Shown: positions 1 to 6,485, counted from the first letter of the stretch. The stretch: 9,673 bases of DNA from Bog-950 sp964423405 (GCA_964423405.1 CAYREY010000104.1:1-9673); one strand, 5' to 3'. Program-made: numbers and translations. Notes: generated from the sequence alone by a model not told the origin.

Positions 1-25
1 TTTACTTTCTGCTTTTATAATAAAC

Positions 26-39
26 TGACTAATCAGTCA
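26..39. promoter_or_regulatory. Dyad operator candidate (TGACTAATCAGTCA)
   Basis: The 14 bases TGACT-AATC-AGTCA form a dyad with perfect 5-bp arms. It lies directly downstream of the -7 box of the leftward promoter at 40-69, where a repressor would block initiation. The TGACT/AGTCA half-sites resemble operators of TetR-family regulators, but that family assignment is inference. The controlled gene would lie beyond the left edge. Confidence 0.4.
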
Positions 40-69
40 CAAAAGTAAAAACGGGTTTCTTATTTGCAA
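40..69 (-). promoter_or_regulatory. Bacteroidota-type promoter facing left (TTG-N19-TACTTTTG)
   Basis: On the minus strand, TTG (69-67) is followed by 19 bases and then TACTTTTG (47-40). This fits the Bacteroidota primary sigma factor consensus TTG-N19-TAnnTTTG exactly. It points away from gldG towards a gene outside the window, so that gene need not depend on read-through from the gld cluster. The dyad at 26-39 follows it immediately. Confidence 0.6.
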
Positions 70-282
70 GTGCCTTACAGGCTGTTTAATCAAAAACCAC
101 AGCTGGATTACTTGCAAGGCACTGATAATCAGTATTTAGGTAAGCATAAAATTGTTGTAGCAACAAATGTTAATGAGTTTTCTATCCCGGGTTGAAACCC
201 GGGGTTACCATGTGTCCCGATCCTAAGGAACTAAAAATATTGTCGTAAAAATTTAATGCTACAACCTTATATGGGTAGAGTA
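70..282. other. Non-coding spacer between the left-edge promoter and gldG
   Basis: No plausible gene is visible here. The stretch holds one arm pair AGTGCCTT (69-76) / AAGGCACT (116-123), too far apart and too short to call, and the GC-rich hairpin at 186-203. The rest is AT-rich without a recognisable element. gldG terminates at 283-285 without a T-run terminator of the usual kind. Confidence 0.6.
186..204. repeat. GC-rich intergenic hairpin CCCGGGTT/AACCCGGG
   Basis: CCCGGGTT (186-193) pairs with AACCCGGG (196-203) around a 2-base centre, and the sequence continues GGGTTACCATGTGTCCCG. I recall similar 'AACCCGGGGTTAC' palindromes as interspersed intergenic repeats in Bacteroidota, but could not check copy number. 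It could form a hairpin 3' of gldG on the minus-strand transcript, but no T-run follows it. Confidence 0.45.
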
Positions 283-2013
283 CTACGCCGCATACCGCTT
301 GCGGCGGTAGAAACCAAAAGCCACACCGGCTAAAATGATAAGGCCGATAGGCAGGGCTATATTAATAAGCTGCCATTTTAGCTTTTCATCGTTTACCTTA
401 ATGGTGTTCAGCATACGCAGTTTCACTTCTTTATTGCGGGTTTGTAGTATGCCGCTATCGTCTACCAGGTACTCAATACAGTTAAGTATAAACGATTTAT
501 TGGCAAACTGCTGGCGGGTAAACATATAGTAACCCAGCGGGTAAGCGCTGCTATCGCCACGTACTTCGTTGCGTATAATATCACCATCGCCTATCACAAT
601 CATTTTGCTTGGCTGGCTGTGCTCCTTTGGTTTTAGTGCTGCTACTGTATCAAAAGCAGCGCGCATTTCGGGCGATACACGGTTACTGAAAGCACTGGTA
701 AACTCCCCCTCTAACAATACAGCTATGGGCAGGTTAGGTTGGTTATAATATGCCGGGTTAGGGCGTTTACCATCCATAGGTATTATACCAAAGTGTACGC
801 GCGTAGGGGTAAGCTGTGCGCGCGCATTTTCGGTGGTGTGTAGCAACACTGTTTTCTTTACGCCTTTGTTTTGTATCGTATCTACCGAGCTGGCAAAAAA
901 GCTGGCAACAGGGTCCAGGTTCTTTACTATAGCATGGTTATTATCCGATACCAGTAACGGAAAGTAAAACCACGGAAACAACTCGGTTTGCGGGGCGTTA
1001 CCCATTTTACCTACTATCAGCGGTATAGGGTTGTTCAGGTTTATATCCTGCACCACATCGTTGTTTACACGGGCACCGTATTTAAACAGCATTTCCTCCA
1101 GCCCCATATCTGCCGCTTGTACAAACTGCCCGGTTGGGCTGGTGCGCAGGCTATCCAGCGATGCATTACTGCCATCTACCAGCCACAGCACTTTGCCACC
1201 ACGCATAATGTATTGGTCCAGCTTGTACTGGTTCATCGGGCTAAAAGGCTGTTCGGGTTTGGCAATTACCAGCACGTCAATTCTATCGGGTATGTGGTAG
1301 CTGCTGTCTATGTGCAGGTCTTTTACCTGGTATTCCAGTGTGCTGAGTGTCTGGCGTATATCGGCAGTTTCAAGCACGTTCAGTTCACCATTGCCATGCA
1401 AAAACGCTACCTGTGGCGGGCGGTATTGGGTTAGCTTTTGTATAGCATTTACAAACTTATACTCCAGCAATACCTCCGAGTTGTTCAGTATTTGTTGTGG
1501 CGAGTAGCCTATCTGGTTTTCCAGTAACTGCACCGGTATCTCGCGGCCGGCAAAGGTTACTATAGCCCCCGGAAAAATAAGCTGCTGGTTGCTGCCGCTT
1601 TTGCTTTTGGTGGTAAGGTTGGTAGGTGCCAGGCCCCGCTCTATCAGGTCGGTCATCAGGGCTTTGCGCTCATCCAGGTTTTTAATGGCCATAGGATCTA
1701 TAAACTCAAACTCTACGTTTTTGCCACCGTAGGCACGTAGTTCGCCCAGCAGGTTGCGGGTCGATTCTTTTAAGCGCGTAAAGCCGGCATTCAGTTCACC
1801 ATCTAAAAACACTTTTATGGTTACTACATCTTTCAGCTCTTTCACCATTTTTTTCGATGGGTCGGAAATAGAGTAGCGTTTCTCGGCGGTAAGGTCGAAC
1901 CGGTAATAAAAATAGCTGGATACTACGTTTGCCAGCAGTACAATAGCAAACACCAGTACCAGTAGTATAATGGCATCGCGGCGGTTGGTTATATGCGATT
2001 TCATGTTTACCAT
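283..2013 (-). CDS. gldG: Gliding motility-associated ABC transporter auxiliary protein GldG
   Basis: GldG is the auxiliary inner-membrane partner of GldA/GldF. In Flavobacterium johnsoniae the three genes are needed for gliding. The 576-residue protein has one N-terminal membrane helix (about residues 14-36), a large soluble region typical of the GldG/ABC_transp_aux family (for example VAFLHGNGEL and the conserved GGKVLWLVDGS stretch), and a C-terminal helix (about 549-568) followed by a basic YRRKR tail. This two-anchor architecture and length match family members. The start at 2013 overlaps gldF by 7 bases, showing translational coupling. An alternative ATG at 2004 (MKSHITNRR) lies just after the gldF stop and is equally possible. 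The family assignment is firm. The exact cargo of the transporter is not known, and many non-gliding Bacteroidota carry it too. Confidence 0.93.
   Translation of the reverse strand: MVNMKSHITNRRDAIILLVLVFAIVLLANVVSSYFYYRFDLTAEKRYSISDPSKKMVKELKDVVTIKVFLDGELNAGFTRLKESTRNLLGELRAYGGKNVEFEFIDPMAIKNLDERKALMTDLIERGLAPTNLTTKSKSGSNQQLIFPGAIVTFAGREIPVQLLENQIGYSPQQILNNSEVLLEYKFVNAIQKLTQYRPPQVAFLHGNGELNVLETADIRQTLSTLEYQVKDLHIDSSYHIPDRIDVLVIAKPEQPFSPMNQYKLDQYIMRGGKVLWLVDGSNASLDSLRTSPTGQFVQAADMGLEEMLFKYGARVNNDVVQDINLNNPIPLIVGKMGNAPQTELFPWFYFPLLVSDNNHAIVKNLDPVASFFASSVDTIQNKGVKKTVLLHTTENARAQLTPTRVHFGIIPMDGKRPNPAYYNQPNLPIAVLLEGEFTSAFSNRVSPEMRAAFDTVAALKPKEHSQPSKMIVIGDGDIIRNEVRGDSSAYPLGYYMFTRQQFANKSFILNCIEYLVDDSGILQTRNKEVKLRMLNTIKVNDEKLKWQLINIALPIGLIILAGVAFGFYRRKRYAA
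286..306. other. Hairpin at the 3' end of gldG
   Basis: CGCCGCA (286-292) and TGCGGCG (300-306) form a 7-bp stem around a 7-base loop, inside the last codons of gldG and next to its stop. No T-run follows on the minus strand. It may protect the mRNA 3' end, or may only be a by-product of the Arg-rich C-terminal coding sequence. Confidence 0.3.
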
Positions 2014-2738
2014 CTGCGGCTGCTTAAGGCGGTACGGGTAAATAAAATAAAGGCGGCTATCATGCTTACAAAGTATACCACATCGCGGGTGTCAATTACC
2101 CCTTTGCCCATGGCATCGTAGTGGGCACTAAGCCCCAGCAACTCTACCAGGTAATCGGCTTTACCAATAAACACAGCAAACTGCGACAGGTAGCCAAACG
2201 CCATGTACAGAAAAAAGCAAAGGAACACACCTACTATAAAAGCCACAATCTGGTTAGATGTGATAGAAGAACAGAAGATGCCAATGGCTACAAACACCGC
2301 CCCTAAAAAAAACAGGCCGAAGTACGAGCCCAGTATGCCCCCCACATCTACATTGCCAACCGGCGAGGCCAGCATGTACAGGGTAAAAAAGTAAACAAAC
2401 GTAGGTATAATGGCGATAAACACCAGCGTAACGGCGGCAAAGTACTTACCCAGTATTATCTGTAGCTCGGTAACGGGGCGGGTGCTTAGCAACTCAATAG
2501 TGCCGGTGTTAATCTCCTCGGCAAACGAGCGCATGGTAATGGCCGGTATAAGAAAAATAAAAATGTACGGCGCTATGGTAAAAAACGAATCGAGCGTGGC
2601 ATAGCCAAACTCCAGTATACTGGTATCGGGAAAAATAAACATAAACAAACCCAGCACCAGCAAAAACACAATGATGGCTATATAGCCTATCAGCGAACTA
2701 AAAAACTGCTGTATTTCTTTTCGGTATATGGCAAACAT
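2007..2738 (-). CDS. gldF: Gliding motility-associated ABC transporter permease GldF
   Basis: ABC-2 type permease, 243 residues, forming the membrane channel driven by GldA. About six hydrophobic helices are visible (roughly residues 17-36, 53-68, 99-121, 137-157, 163-186 and 218-236). The conserved motif MRSFAEEINTGTIELLSTRP (residues 69-88) is typical of ABC-2 permeases of the GldF/NosY type. The gene overlaps gldG by 7 bases. It is separated from gldA by 738 bases that contain the RAYT unit, so it may depend on read-through through two palindromes or on a weak promoter of its own at 2745-2752. The start ATG at 2738 follows the pattern TATTTTAG-N6-ATG often seen near Bacteroidota starts. 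Confidence 0.93.
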   Translation of the reverse strand: MFAIYRKEIQQFFSSLIGYIAIIVFLLVLGLFMFIFPDTSILEFGYATLDSFFTIAPYIFIFLIPAITMRSFAEEINTGTIELLSTRPVTELQIILGKYFAAVTLVFIAIIPTFVYFFTLYMLASPVGNVDVGGILGSYFGLFFLGAVFVAIGIFCSSITSNQIVAFIVGVFLCFFLYMAFGYLSQFAVFIGKADYLVELLGLSAHYDAMGKGVIDTRDVVYFVSMIAAFILFTRTALSSRRW

Positions 2739-2744
2739 GCGGCG

Positions 2745-2752
2745 CTAAAATA
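2745..2752 (-). promoter_or_regulatory. Possible -7 box upstream of gldF (TATTTTAG)
   Basis: TATTTTAG on the minus strand ends 6 bases before the gldF ATG and resembles TAnnTTTG with one mismatch. The triplet 19 bases upstream is TTT, not TTG, so the promoter is weak at best. If real, it would let gldFG be expressed apart from gldA despite the inserted element. Confidence 0.25.
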
Positions 2753-2782
2753 ACGGAATAGTTAAGGTTGAAAAGTTCCGGA

Positions 2783-2825
2783 AGTCAACACTTGGCAAGT
2801 TTTTAAAACTTGCCAAGTGTTGACT
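2783..2825. repeat. REP-like palindrome, transposase 3' side
   Basis: A perfect 43-base palindrome: 21-base arms (AGTCAACACTTGGCAAGTTTT and its complement) around a single T at 2804. It ends one base before the transposase stop codon (2827-2829). The core ACTTGGCAAGTTTT-T-AAAACTTGCC is closely related to the palindrome at 3437-3469, but with different bases around the AT centre (AAG versus AGG). In the gld mRNA it would fold into a very stable hairpin. Confidence 0.8.
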
Positions 2826-2826
2826 A

Positions 2827-3423
2827 TTAGTCTTCAATTACCCAACCATCATTTATTAAATCAATTTGACTTTCAGAATGGATTTTTGAAAACAATTCTT
2901 TACCTCCAAACCATTCTATAACTTCTTTCTTTTTCAATTTACTGATTCGTTCGTCTAAAATTCTATTATAGGAACTGTATAAATAATTCTGAAAATCATC
3001 TGTAATTCCATGTTTTTTAGGGTTAGCGTGAATGTAACACACTAGCCTTGAGAAATAAACTTCCGACTTAACCTGTTTTCGCTTGAACGCATTTTCAAAA
3101 AGGCTACCTGTTCGCTCTTGTTGCTTATTTATACCTTTTGCATAACTCATAAAAAACTTACGGAACTGTTCACTACACCTATACTCGTTAGCAAACTTTG
3201 TTTCTTCTTTCGGAAATAAATCAAATTGCTTTACTCTTATCAATAAATGAAAATGGTTGGGCAAAAGGCAGTAAGCATATGTATCAACGTAATCGCTAAG
3301 ATAAAAATCGTATTTCTTTAAAAAGTGTACATAGTTCTCGTGGTTATAAAATAGGTTTTCTCCATTATTGCCACGGTTGTATAAATGATAAAATTCGTCT
3401 TCGTAAAGTAATTGATGTGACAT
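2827..3423 (-). CDS. REP-associated tyrosine transposase (Y1 HUH family)
   Basis: A single-strand nuclease/transposase of the Y1_Tnp family, subgroup RAYT (TnpA-REP). Visible features, numbered from ATG 3423: N-terminal YHLYNRGNN (12-20), the metal-binding HUH motif H57-F58-H59 within LPNHFHLLIRV, GSLFENAFKRK (106-116), and the catalytic tyrosine Y130 in YIHANP. At 198 residues it is full length and appears intact. A further in-frame ATG exists at 3465, but its extra codons would be read from inside the right palindrome, so 3423 is preferred. The stop lies one base from the left palindrome. The gene shares the strand of gldA and gldF and is AT-richer than both. These proteins recognise and nick REP hairpins. 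Whether this copy is active cannot be told. Confidence 0.9.
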   Translation of the reverse strand: MSHQLLYEDEFYHLYNRGNNGENLFYNHENYVHFLKKYDFYLSDYVDTYAYCLLPNHFHLLIRVKQFDLFPKEETKFANEYRCSEQFRKFFMSYAKGINKQQERTGSLFENAFKRKQVKSEVYFSRLVCYIHANPKKHGITDDFQNYLYSSYNRILDERISKLKKKEVIEWFGGKELFSKIHSESQIDLINDGWVIED

Positions 3424-3436
3424 GCTATTACTTTTT

Positions 3437-3469
3437 AGACTTGCCAGGTTTTTAAAACCTGGCAAGTCT
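3437..3469. repeat. REP-like palindrome, transposase 5' side
   Basis: A perfect 33-base palindrome with 16-base arms (AGACTTGCCAGGTTTT and its complement) around a single T at 3453. It lies 13 bases upstream of the transposase start and 7 bases downstream of the gldA stop. It shares the CTTGCC and TTTT-T-AAAA core with the palindrome at 2783-2825. Confidence 0.8.
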
Positions 3470-3476
3470 TCCTTTA

Positions 3477-4385
3477 CTACTTCGTCAGTTGCTTAAACAC
3501 GTCCTCCAGGCTGTACTCTTCTTTACTAAGGTGCAGCAGGGTAAGGTTACGTTCTTTGGCAAAGTTAAACAGCTCTTCGCGCAGGTCGCGGTTGCCTTCG
3601 GCCACAAAGCTCCACAGGCCTTCTTTATCCTGCTCGTAGCTTTTTACGCCTTTTATCATACCCAGCAGGCTGCGGTCAACGGTTTGTTTAAAGCCGGCGG
3701 TTACTATTATTTCGTTACCTATCCGGTTTTGCAGGTTAGCGGTAGAATCGTTAGCTACTATTTTGCCTTTATTAATAATGATAACACGGTCGGCTACAGC
3801 CTGTACCTCCTGCATAATATGCGATGAGAAGATAACCGTTTTATCCTTCCCCAGTTTTTTTATCAGGGCACGTATCTCTACCAGCTGGTTAGGGTCAAGG
3901 CCCGAGGTGGGCTCATCCAGTATCAGCACTTCAGGGTTGTGCAGCATGGCCTGTGCCAGTCCCACACGCTGTTTGTACCCCTTCGATAACTGGCCTACTT
4001 TCTTTTTGCGCTCAACGGTAAGGCCGGTTACTTCTATCATTTCATCTATACGCTGGCGGGTAATGTTGCCCAGTTTATGCAGCCCCGCTACAAACTCCAG
4101 GTACTCGCGCACATACATATCGTAGTATAGCGGGTTGTTTTCGGGCAGGTAACCTATTTTCTTAGCCACCTCCAGCGGTGCCTGGGCAGTATCAAAACCA
4201 CAAACGGTAGCAGTGCCGGTGGTTTGGGGTATAAAGCAGGTCAGCATTTTCATGGTGGTGCTTTTGCCGGCACCGTTAGGCCCCAGAAAACCCAGCACCT
4301 CGCCTTTGCTCACCTCAAACGATATAGCATCTACCGCGCGCTGTGCGCCGTACACTTTAGTAAGTTCAGTTACCTTAATAGACAT
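3477..4385 (-). CDS. gldA: Gliding motility-associated ABC transporter ATP-binding subunit GldA
   Basis: Cytoplasmic ATPase that powers the GldF/GldG membrane partners. The 302 residues contain all ABC motifs: Walker A GPNGAGKST (35-43), a YLPE Q-loop variant (79-82) usual in this NatA/CcmA-like branch, signature LSKGY (133-137), Walker B LILDEP (154-159), D-loop SGLD (161-164) and switch histidine H189 in SSHIM. The C-terminal ~90 residues form the extra regulatory domain of GldA-type proteins, ending in LEDVFKQLTK. The start at 4385 gives the standard N-terminus MSIKVTELTKVYG. The gene is upstream of gldF and gldG on the same strand but is split from them by the RAYT unit. Other ABC-2 exporters use similar ATPases. 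The gldF and gldG neighbours decide the name. Confidence 0.93.
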   Translation of the reverse strand: MSIKVTELTKVYGAQRAVDAISFEVSKGEVLGFLGPNGAGKSTTMKMLTCFIPQTTGTATVCGFDTAQAPLEVAKKIGYLPENNPLYYDMYVREYLEFVAGLHKLGNITRQRIDEMIEVTGLTVERKKKVGQLSKGYKQRVGLAQAMLHNPEVLILDEPTSGLDPNQLVEIRALIKKLGKDKTVIFSSHIMQEVQAVADRVIIINKGKIVANDSTANLQNRIGNEIIVTAGFKQTVDRSLLGMIKGVKSYEQDKEGLWSFVAEGNRDLREELFNFAKERNLTLLHLSKEEYSLEDVFKQLTK

Positions 4386-4410
4386 ACGTAAATTATAGGG
4401 TGCTAATTAC

Positions 4411-4430
4411 GAAGTATGCGGCTATACTTC
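4411..4430. repeat. Short hairpin GAAGTAT/ATACTTC upstream of gldA
   Basis: GAAGTAT (4411-4417) pairs with ATACTTC (4424-4430) around GCGGCT. It sits 26 bases upstream of the gldA start, in the likely 5' leader. A related hairpin, GAAGTA-CATGCGA-TACTTC, occurs at 8963-8981. Both share GAAGTA, TGCG and TACTTC, suggesting a small interspersed palindrome family, not a gldA-specific element. Confidence 0.45.
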
Positions 4431-4459
4431 CAAATTGTAGTGCCACCGTTGTGTAATAT

Positions 4460-4822
4460 TTAGAAAGTATACTTCGCTTTCTTAAGGCCGTGTTTCTTCA
4501 TTTCGCTTTTGCTAATGCAAATACACTTAAGCTTTAGCGGTTTACCCATCATACGTACATTGGGTGGTATTTTGCCCTCCCAACCGGTAAAGGTTACTTT
4601 CAGGCCATCAACTTTAAATTCTTTAGGCAGTTGCTGGCTTATGTAGCGCATGTTTTCGTTGTTATCAGGCACTATTACATACAACTCGCCGTTGTTAAGC
4701 ACCTTAACGGTGGCTTTTACATTTTTTATCTGCTCTTTTTCGTATTCAAAATCGGTGCTTTGTGCCATGGCATTACCCAGCGCTATAAACAGCAGGGCAA
4801 CGGTTACTATCAGTTTATTCAT
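4460..4822 (-). CDS. Small secreted protein of unknown function
   Basis: From the ATG at 4822 the protein is 120 residues and begins with a clear signal peptide, MNKLIVTVALLFIALGNAMAQ, with likely cleavage after AMA (about residue 20). The frame stays open upstream to 4861, but those 13 residues (MASNLKTTLKTTG) would spoil the signal, so 4822 is preferred. The mature part is about 100 residues, predicted mostly beta, with GWEGKIPPNVRMMGKPLKL followed by a CIC pair and a basic C-terminus. I cannot name a family. The IPPNVRM.G.P pattern is faintly reminiscent of small Bacteroidota beta-sandwich exported proteins. It is divergent from the P450 gene and probably monocistronic, as gldA has a 74-base gap after it. 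Confidence 0.75.
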   Translation of the reverse strand: MNKLIVTVALLFIALGNAMAQSTDFEYEKEQIKNVKATVKVLNNGELYVIVPDNNENMRYISQQLPKEFKVDGLKVTFTGWEGKIPPNVRMMGKPLKLKCICISKSEMKKHGLKKAKYTF

Positions 4823-4839
4823 ACCTGTGGTTTTTAGGG

Positions 4840-4872
4840 TTGTTTTCAAATTGCTTGCCAAAATACAATTTG
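4840..4872 (+). promoter_or_regulatory. Possible promoter of the P450 gene (TTG-N21-TACAATTTG)
   Basis: TTG at 4840-4842 and TACAATTTG at 4864-4872 approximate the Bacteroidota consensus, but the -7 element has three bases, not two, between TA and TTTG. It lies about 70 bases before the P450 start in the divergent intergenic region. The same TACAATTTGG occurs on the minus strand at 4439-4430 upstream of gldA, without a matching TTG. Weak evidence only. Confidence 0.3.
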
Positions 4873-4940
4873 GTAGGAAACAATAAGTTTTGTTTTACTT
4901 CGTCGGTAGTACGACACACTAAAACCCCATTGGTTTAATT

Positions 4941-6272
4941 ATGGCACAACAGGCTAAATTTCCCCCGGGCCCTGCAACCAACCTGCTTTGGAACAAAGAG
5001 GTTGACCTGCGCAACGATATACTAGGCTACTTCGAGCGCAGCATCCGCAAGTACGATGGTATTTCGCGGGCTATGGTGGGGCCGTACCACTATTACAATA
5101 TATCTAACCCCGATTATATAGAGCGCGTTTTTTTGAACCCCGATATTTACGTTAAGGGCCGCGACAACAAAAACCTGCGTTTTCTGCTGGGCAACGGACT
5201 GGTTACCAGCGAGGGTACTTTTTGGCTAAAACAACGCCGGCTAATACAGCCGCTTTTTCACAAACAACGTTTACAGGGCTTTGTAGATAAGATAAGCCAG
5301 AGCGCCGATAAACTACTGAATAGCTGGGCCAGCCGGACCGGTCAGGTAATGGATATACATACCGAAATGACCGGCGTAACGCTGGATGTGGTAAGCCAAA
5401 CCCTGATGAGCACCGAAGTAAAAGGCGACTTTAAAAAACTGAACGACGCGCTGTATATAGTAATGGAGGGGATGATGACGCTGATAAAACTACCGCAATG
5501 GCTACCTACCCCGCGCAACGTACGTATGAAGAAAAACCGCGCCGTGCTGGATGCTACCATCTACAAAATAATAAACGAGCGCCGCGGCAACCACCAGGGC
5601 TATAACGACCTGCTGAGCATGCTGATGGAAGTAGAAGATGCTGATACGGCCGAGCGCATGACCGACCAGCAGCTGCGCGATGAGGTAATTACTATTTTTC
5701 TGGCGGGGCACGAAACCACTGCCAATGCACTTTCTTTTGCGTTGTACCTGTTGGCCCAACACCCGGAGGTGAAGCAAAAAATTGCCGACGAGGTAAAACA
5801 GGTGATTGGTAACGGCCCGATGACTTACGAGAACGTAATGAAACTGGAGTACACCACCATGGTGATAAAAGAAGCCATGCGCCTGTACCCACCTGTGTGG
5901 GGTATAACCCGCGATGCCGCGCAGGAGGATACGCAGGGTGGCTACCGGATTAAGAAAGGCGATAGTGTGGTAGTGTCGCCGTATGCTGTACACCGCCACG
6001 AAAAATACTGGCCCGAACCACTGGCTTTTAAACCCGAACGCTTTGCCCCCGAAAACCTGAAAAACATACACCGCTATGCGTGGTTTCCGTTTGGTGGCGG
6101 CCAACGTTTTTGCATAGGCAACAACTTTGCTATGATGGAGATGCAGATAATACTGGCTAAGCTGTGCACCGGCTATAACTTTACCATAGCGCCGGGCTTT
6201 AAGCTGGAGCTACAGCCACTGGTAACGCTGAGGCCGAAAAACGGTGTAATGTTAAAGGTGGAGAAAGCTTAA
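4941..6272 (+). CDS. Cytochrome P450 monooxygenase
   Basis: Haem-thiolate monooxygenase of 443 residues, a full-length soluble P450 with no membrane anchor. Diagnostic elements in order: PPGP near the N-terminus, helix-C W95xxxR99 (haem propionate contact), I-helix AGHETT (255-260) with the acid-alcohol pair E258-T259, ExxR E311-A-M-R314 followed by LYPP, PERF (365-368), and the haem-binding loop FPFGGGQRFCIG (382-393) with Cys391 as axial ligand. Nothing essential is missing. Overall character is closer to the CYP4/CYP102-like group than to camphor-type P450s, so a hydrophobic substrate such as a fatty acid is plausible, but this is inference. No ferredoxin, ferredoxin reductase or fused reductase domain is present in the window, so electrons must come from a partner encoded elsewhere. 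It is a single-gene unit between the divergent secreted-protein gene and glyS. Confidence 0.95.
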   Translation: MAQQAKFPPGPATNLLWNKEVDLRNDILGYFERSIRKYDGISRAMVGPYHYYNISNPDYIERVFLNPDIYVKGRDNKNLRFLLGNGLVTSEGTFWLKQRRLIQPLFHKQRLQGFVDKISQSADKLLNSWASRTGQVMDIHTEMTGVTLDVVSQTLMSTEVKGDFKKLNDALYIVMEGMMTLIKLPQWLPTPRNVRMKKNRAVLDATIYKIINERRGNHQGYNDLLSMLMEVEDADTAERMTDQQLRDEVITIFLAGHETTANALSFALYLLAQHPEVKQKIADEVKQVIGNGPMTYENVMKLEYTTMVIKEAMRLYPPVWGITRDAAQEDTQGGYRIKKGDSVVVSPYAVHRHEKYWPEPLAFKPERFAPENLKNIHRYAWFPFGGGQRFCIGNNFAMMEMQIILAKLCTGYNFTIAPGFKLELQPLVTLRPKNGVMLKVEKA

Positions 6273-6280
6273 AACCCATC

Positions 6281-6311
6281 TGCCTTCGGCATCTTCCCCT
6301 AAAGGGGAAGA
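6281..6311. repeat. Intergenic double hairpin downstream of the P450 gene
   Basis: A small hairpin TGCC-TTC-GGCA (6281-6291) is followed by TCTTCCCCT (6292-6300) pairing with AGGGGAAGA (6303-6311). No T-run follows, so it is not a standard intrinsic terminator, though it could mark the P450 mRNA 3' end. I recall very similar 'CTGCCTTCGGCATCTTCCCC' sequences between genes in many Bacteroidota genomes, so an interspersed repeat is likely. Confidence 0.45.
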
Positions 6312-6348
6312 ACCTTCAAGCTAAATTTGTCTATACTATTTATTGATA

Positions 6349-6385
6349 GCATGACTTGCCTGGCTTAACCCCGGCTTAGTCATGC
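6349..6385. repeat. Degenerate REP-like hairpin before glyS
   Basis: GCATGACT (6349-6356) pairs perfectly with AGTCATGC (6378-6385). Inside, GCC/GGC and GG/CC extend the stem with small mismatches. The 5' arm GACTTGCC-T-GG (6353-6363) matches the REP arm GACTTGCCAGG at 3438-3448 with one change, and the centre is again TTAA followed by CC(C)CGGC. It is therefore probably a diverged copy of the palindromes that flank the transposase. Confidence 0.4.
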
Positions 6386-6451
6386 CATCAGTATTTCTCC
6401 TGAATTTTCTCCACGGCTCCGCGCGAAAACGCATTTTCTCTTCATATCCCC

Positions 6452-6481
6452 TTGCCTAACGTTTGGCATCTTGTATTTTCG
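6452..6481 (+). promoter_or_regulatory. glyS promoter (TTG-N19-TATTTTCG)
   Basis: TTG (6452-6454), a 19-base spacer, then TATTTTCG (6474-6481) match the Bacteroidota consensus with one mismatch in the -7 box. The spacing is identical to that of the promoter at 40-69. The -7 box ends only 4 bases before the glyS ATG at 6486, so the mRNA should have an extremely short leader or none. This also argues against the upstream in-frame TTG at 6471 as start. Confidence 0.55.
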
Positions 6482-6485
6482 CCGC

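Larger units (their letters stand above)
2780..3472 (-). mobile_element. RAYT/REP unit: Y1 HUH transposase between two palindromes
   Basis: A compact 693-base unit made of a left palindrome (2783-2825), the transposase gene (2827-3423) and a right palindrome (3437-3469). Both ends carry GGAAG pointing inwards (plus strand 2780-2784, minus strand 3472-3468). It is AT-richer than the gld genes around it and separates gldA from gldF. REP-associated tyrosine transposases are typically single-copy genes flanked by the REP hairpins they process as single-stranded DNA. The arrangement here fits that class. The exact ends are inferred. Confidence 0.7.

Noticed and set aside
69..123. AGTGCCTT/AAGGCACT arm pair as an attenuator or riboswitch
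   Set aside because: An 8-bp stem around a 39-base unstructured loop with no further conserved elements is not convincing.
2783..2825. Left palindrome as an intrinsic terminator of the transposase or gldA transcript
   Set aside because: No T-run follows the stem on the minus strand and the palindrome matches the REP type. Some effect on read-through remains possible.
3424..3465. N-terminal extension of the transposase to ATG 3465
   Set aside because: The 14 extra residues would be encoded largely by the right palindrome. The family N-terminus fits the start at 3423.
4465..4474. AAGTATACTT palindrome at the 3' end of the secreted-protein gene, similar to the GAAGTA hairpins
   Set aside because: It has no internal TGCG and lies in coding sequence for the last residues. 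Ten bases of match are not enough.
4858..4883. Minus-strand promoter for the small secreted protein (TATTTTGG with TTG upstream)
   Set aside because: The spacer is only 15 bases and the -7 box has a mismatch, so it does not fit the TTG-N19 spacing seen at 40-69 and 6452-6481.
5502..6104. Long minus-strand open frame inside the P450 gene
   Set aside because: It is the shadow of a gene with all P450 motifs in place. The translation shows no recognisable domain.
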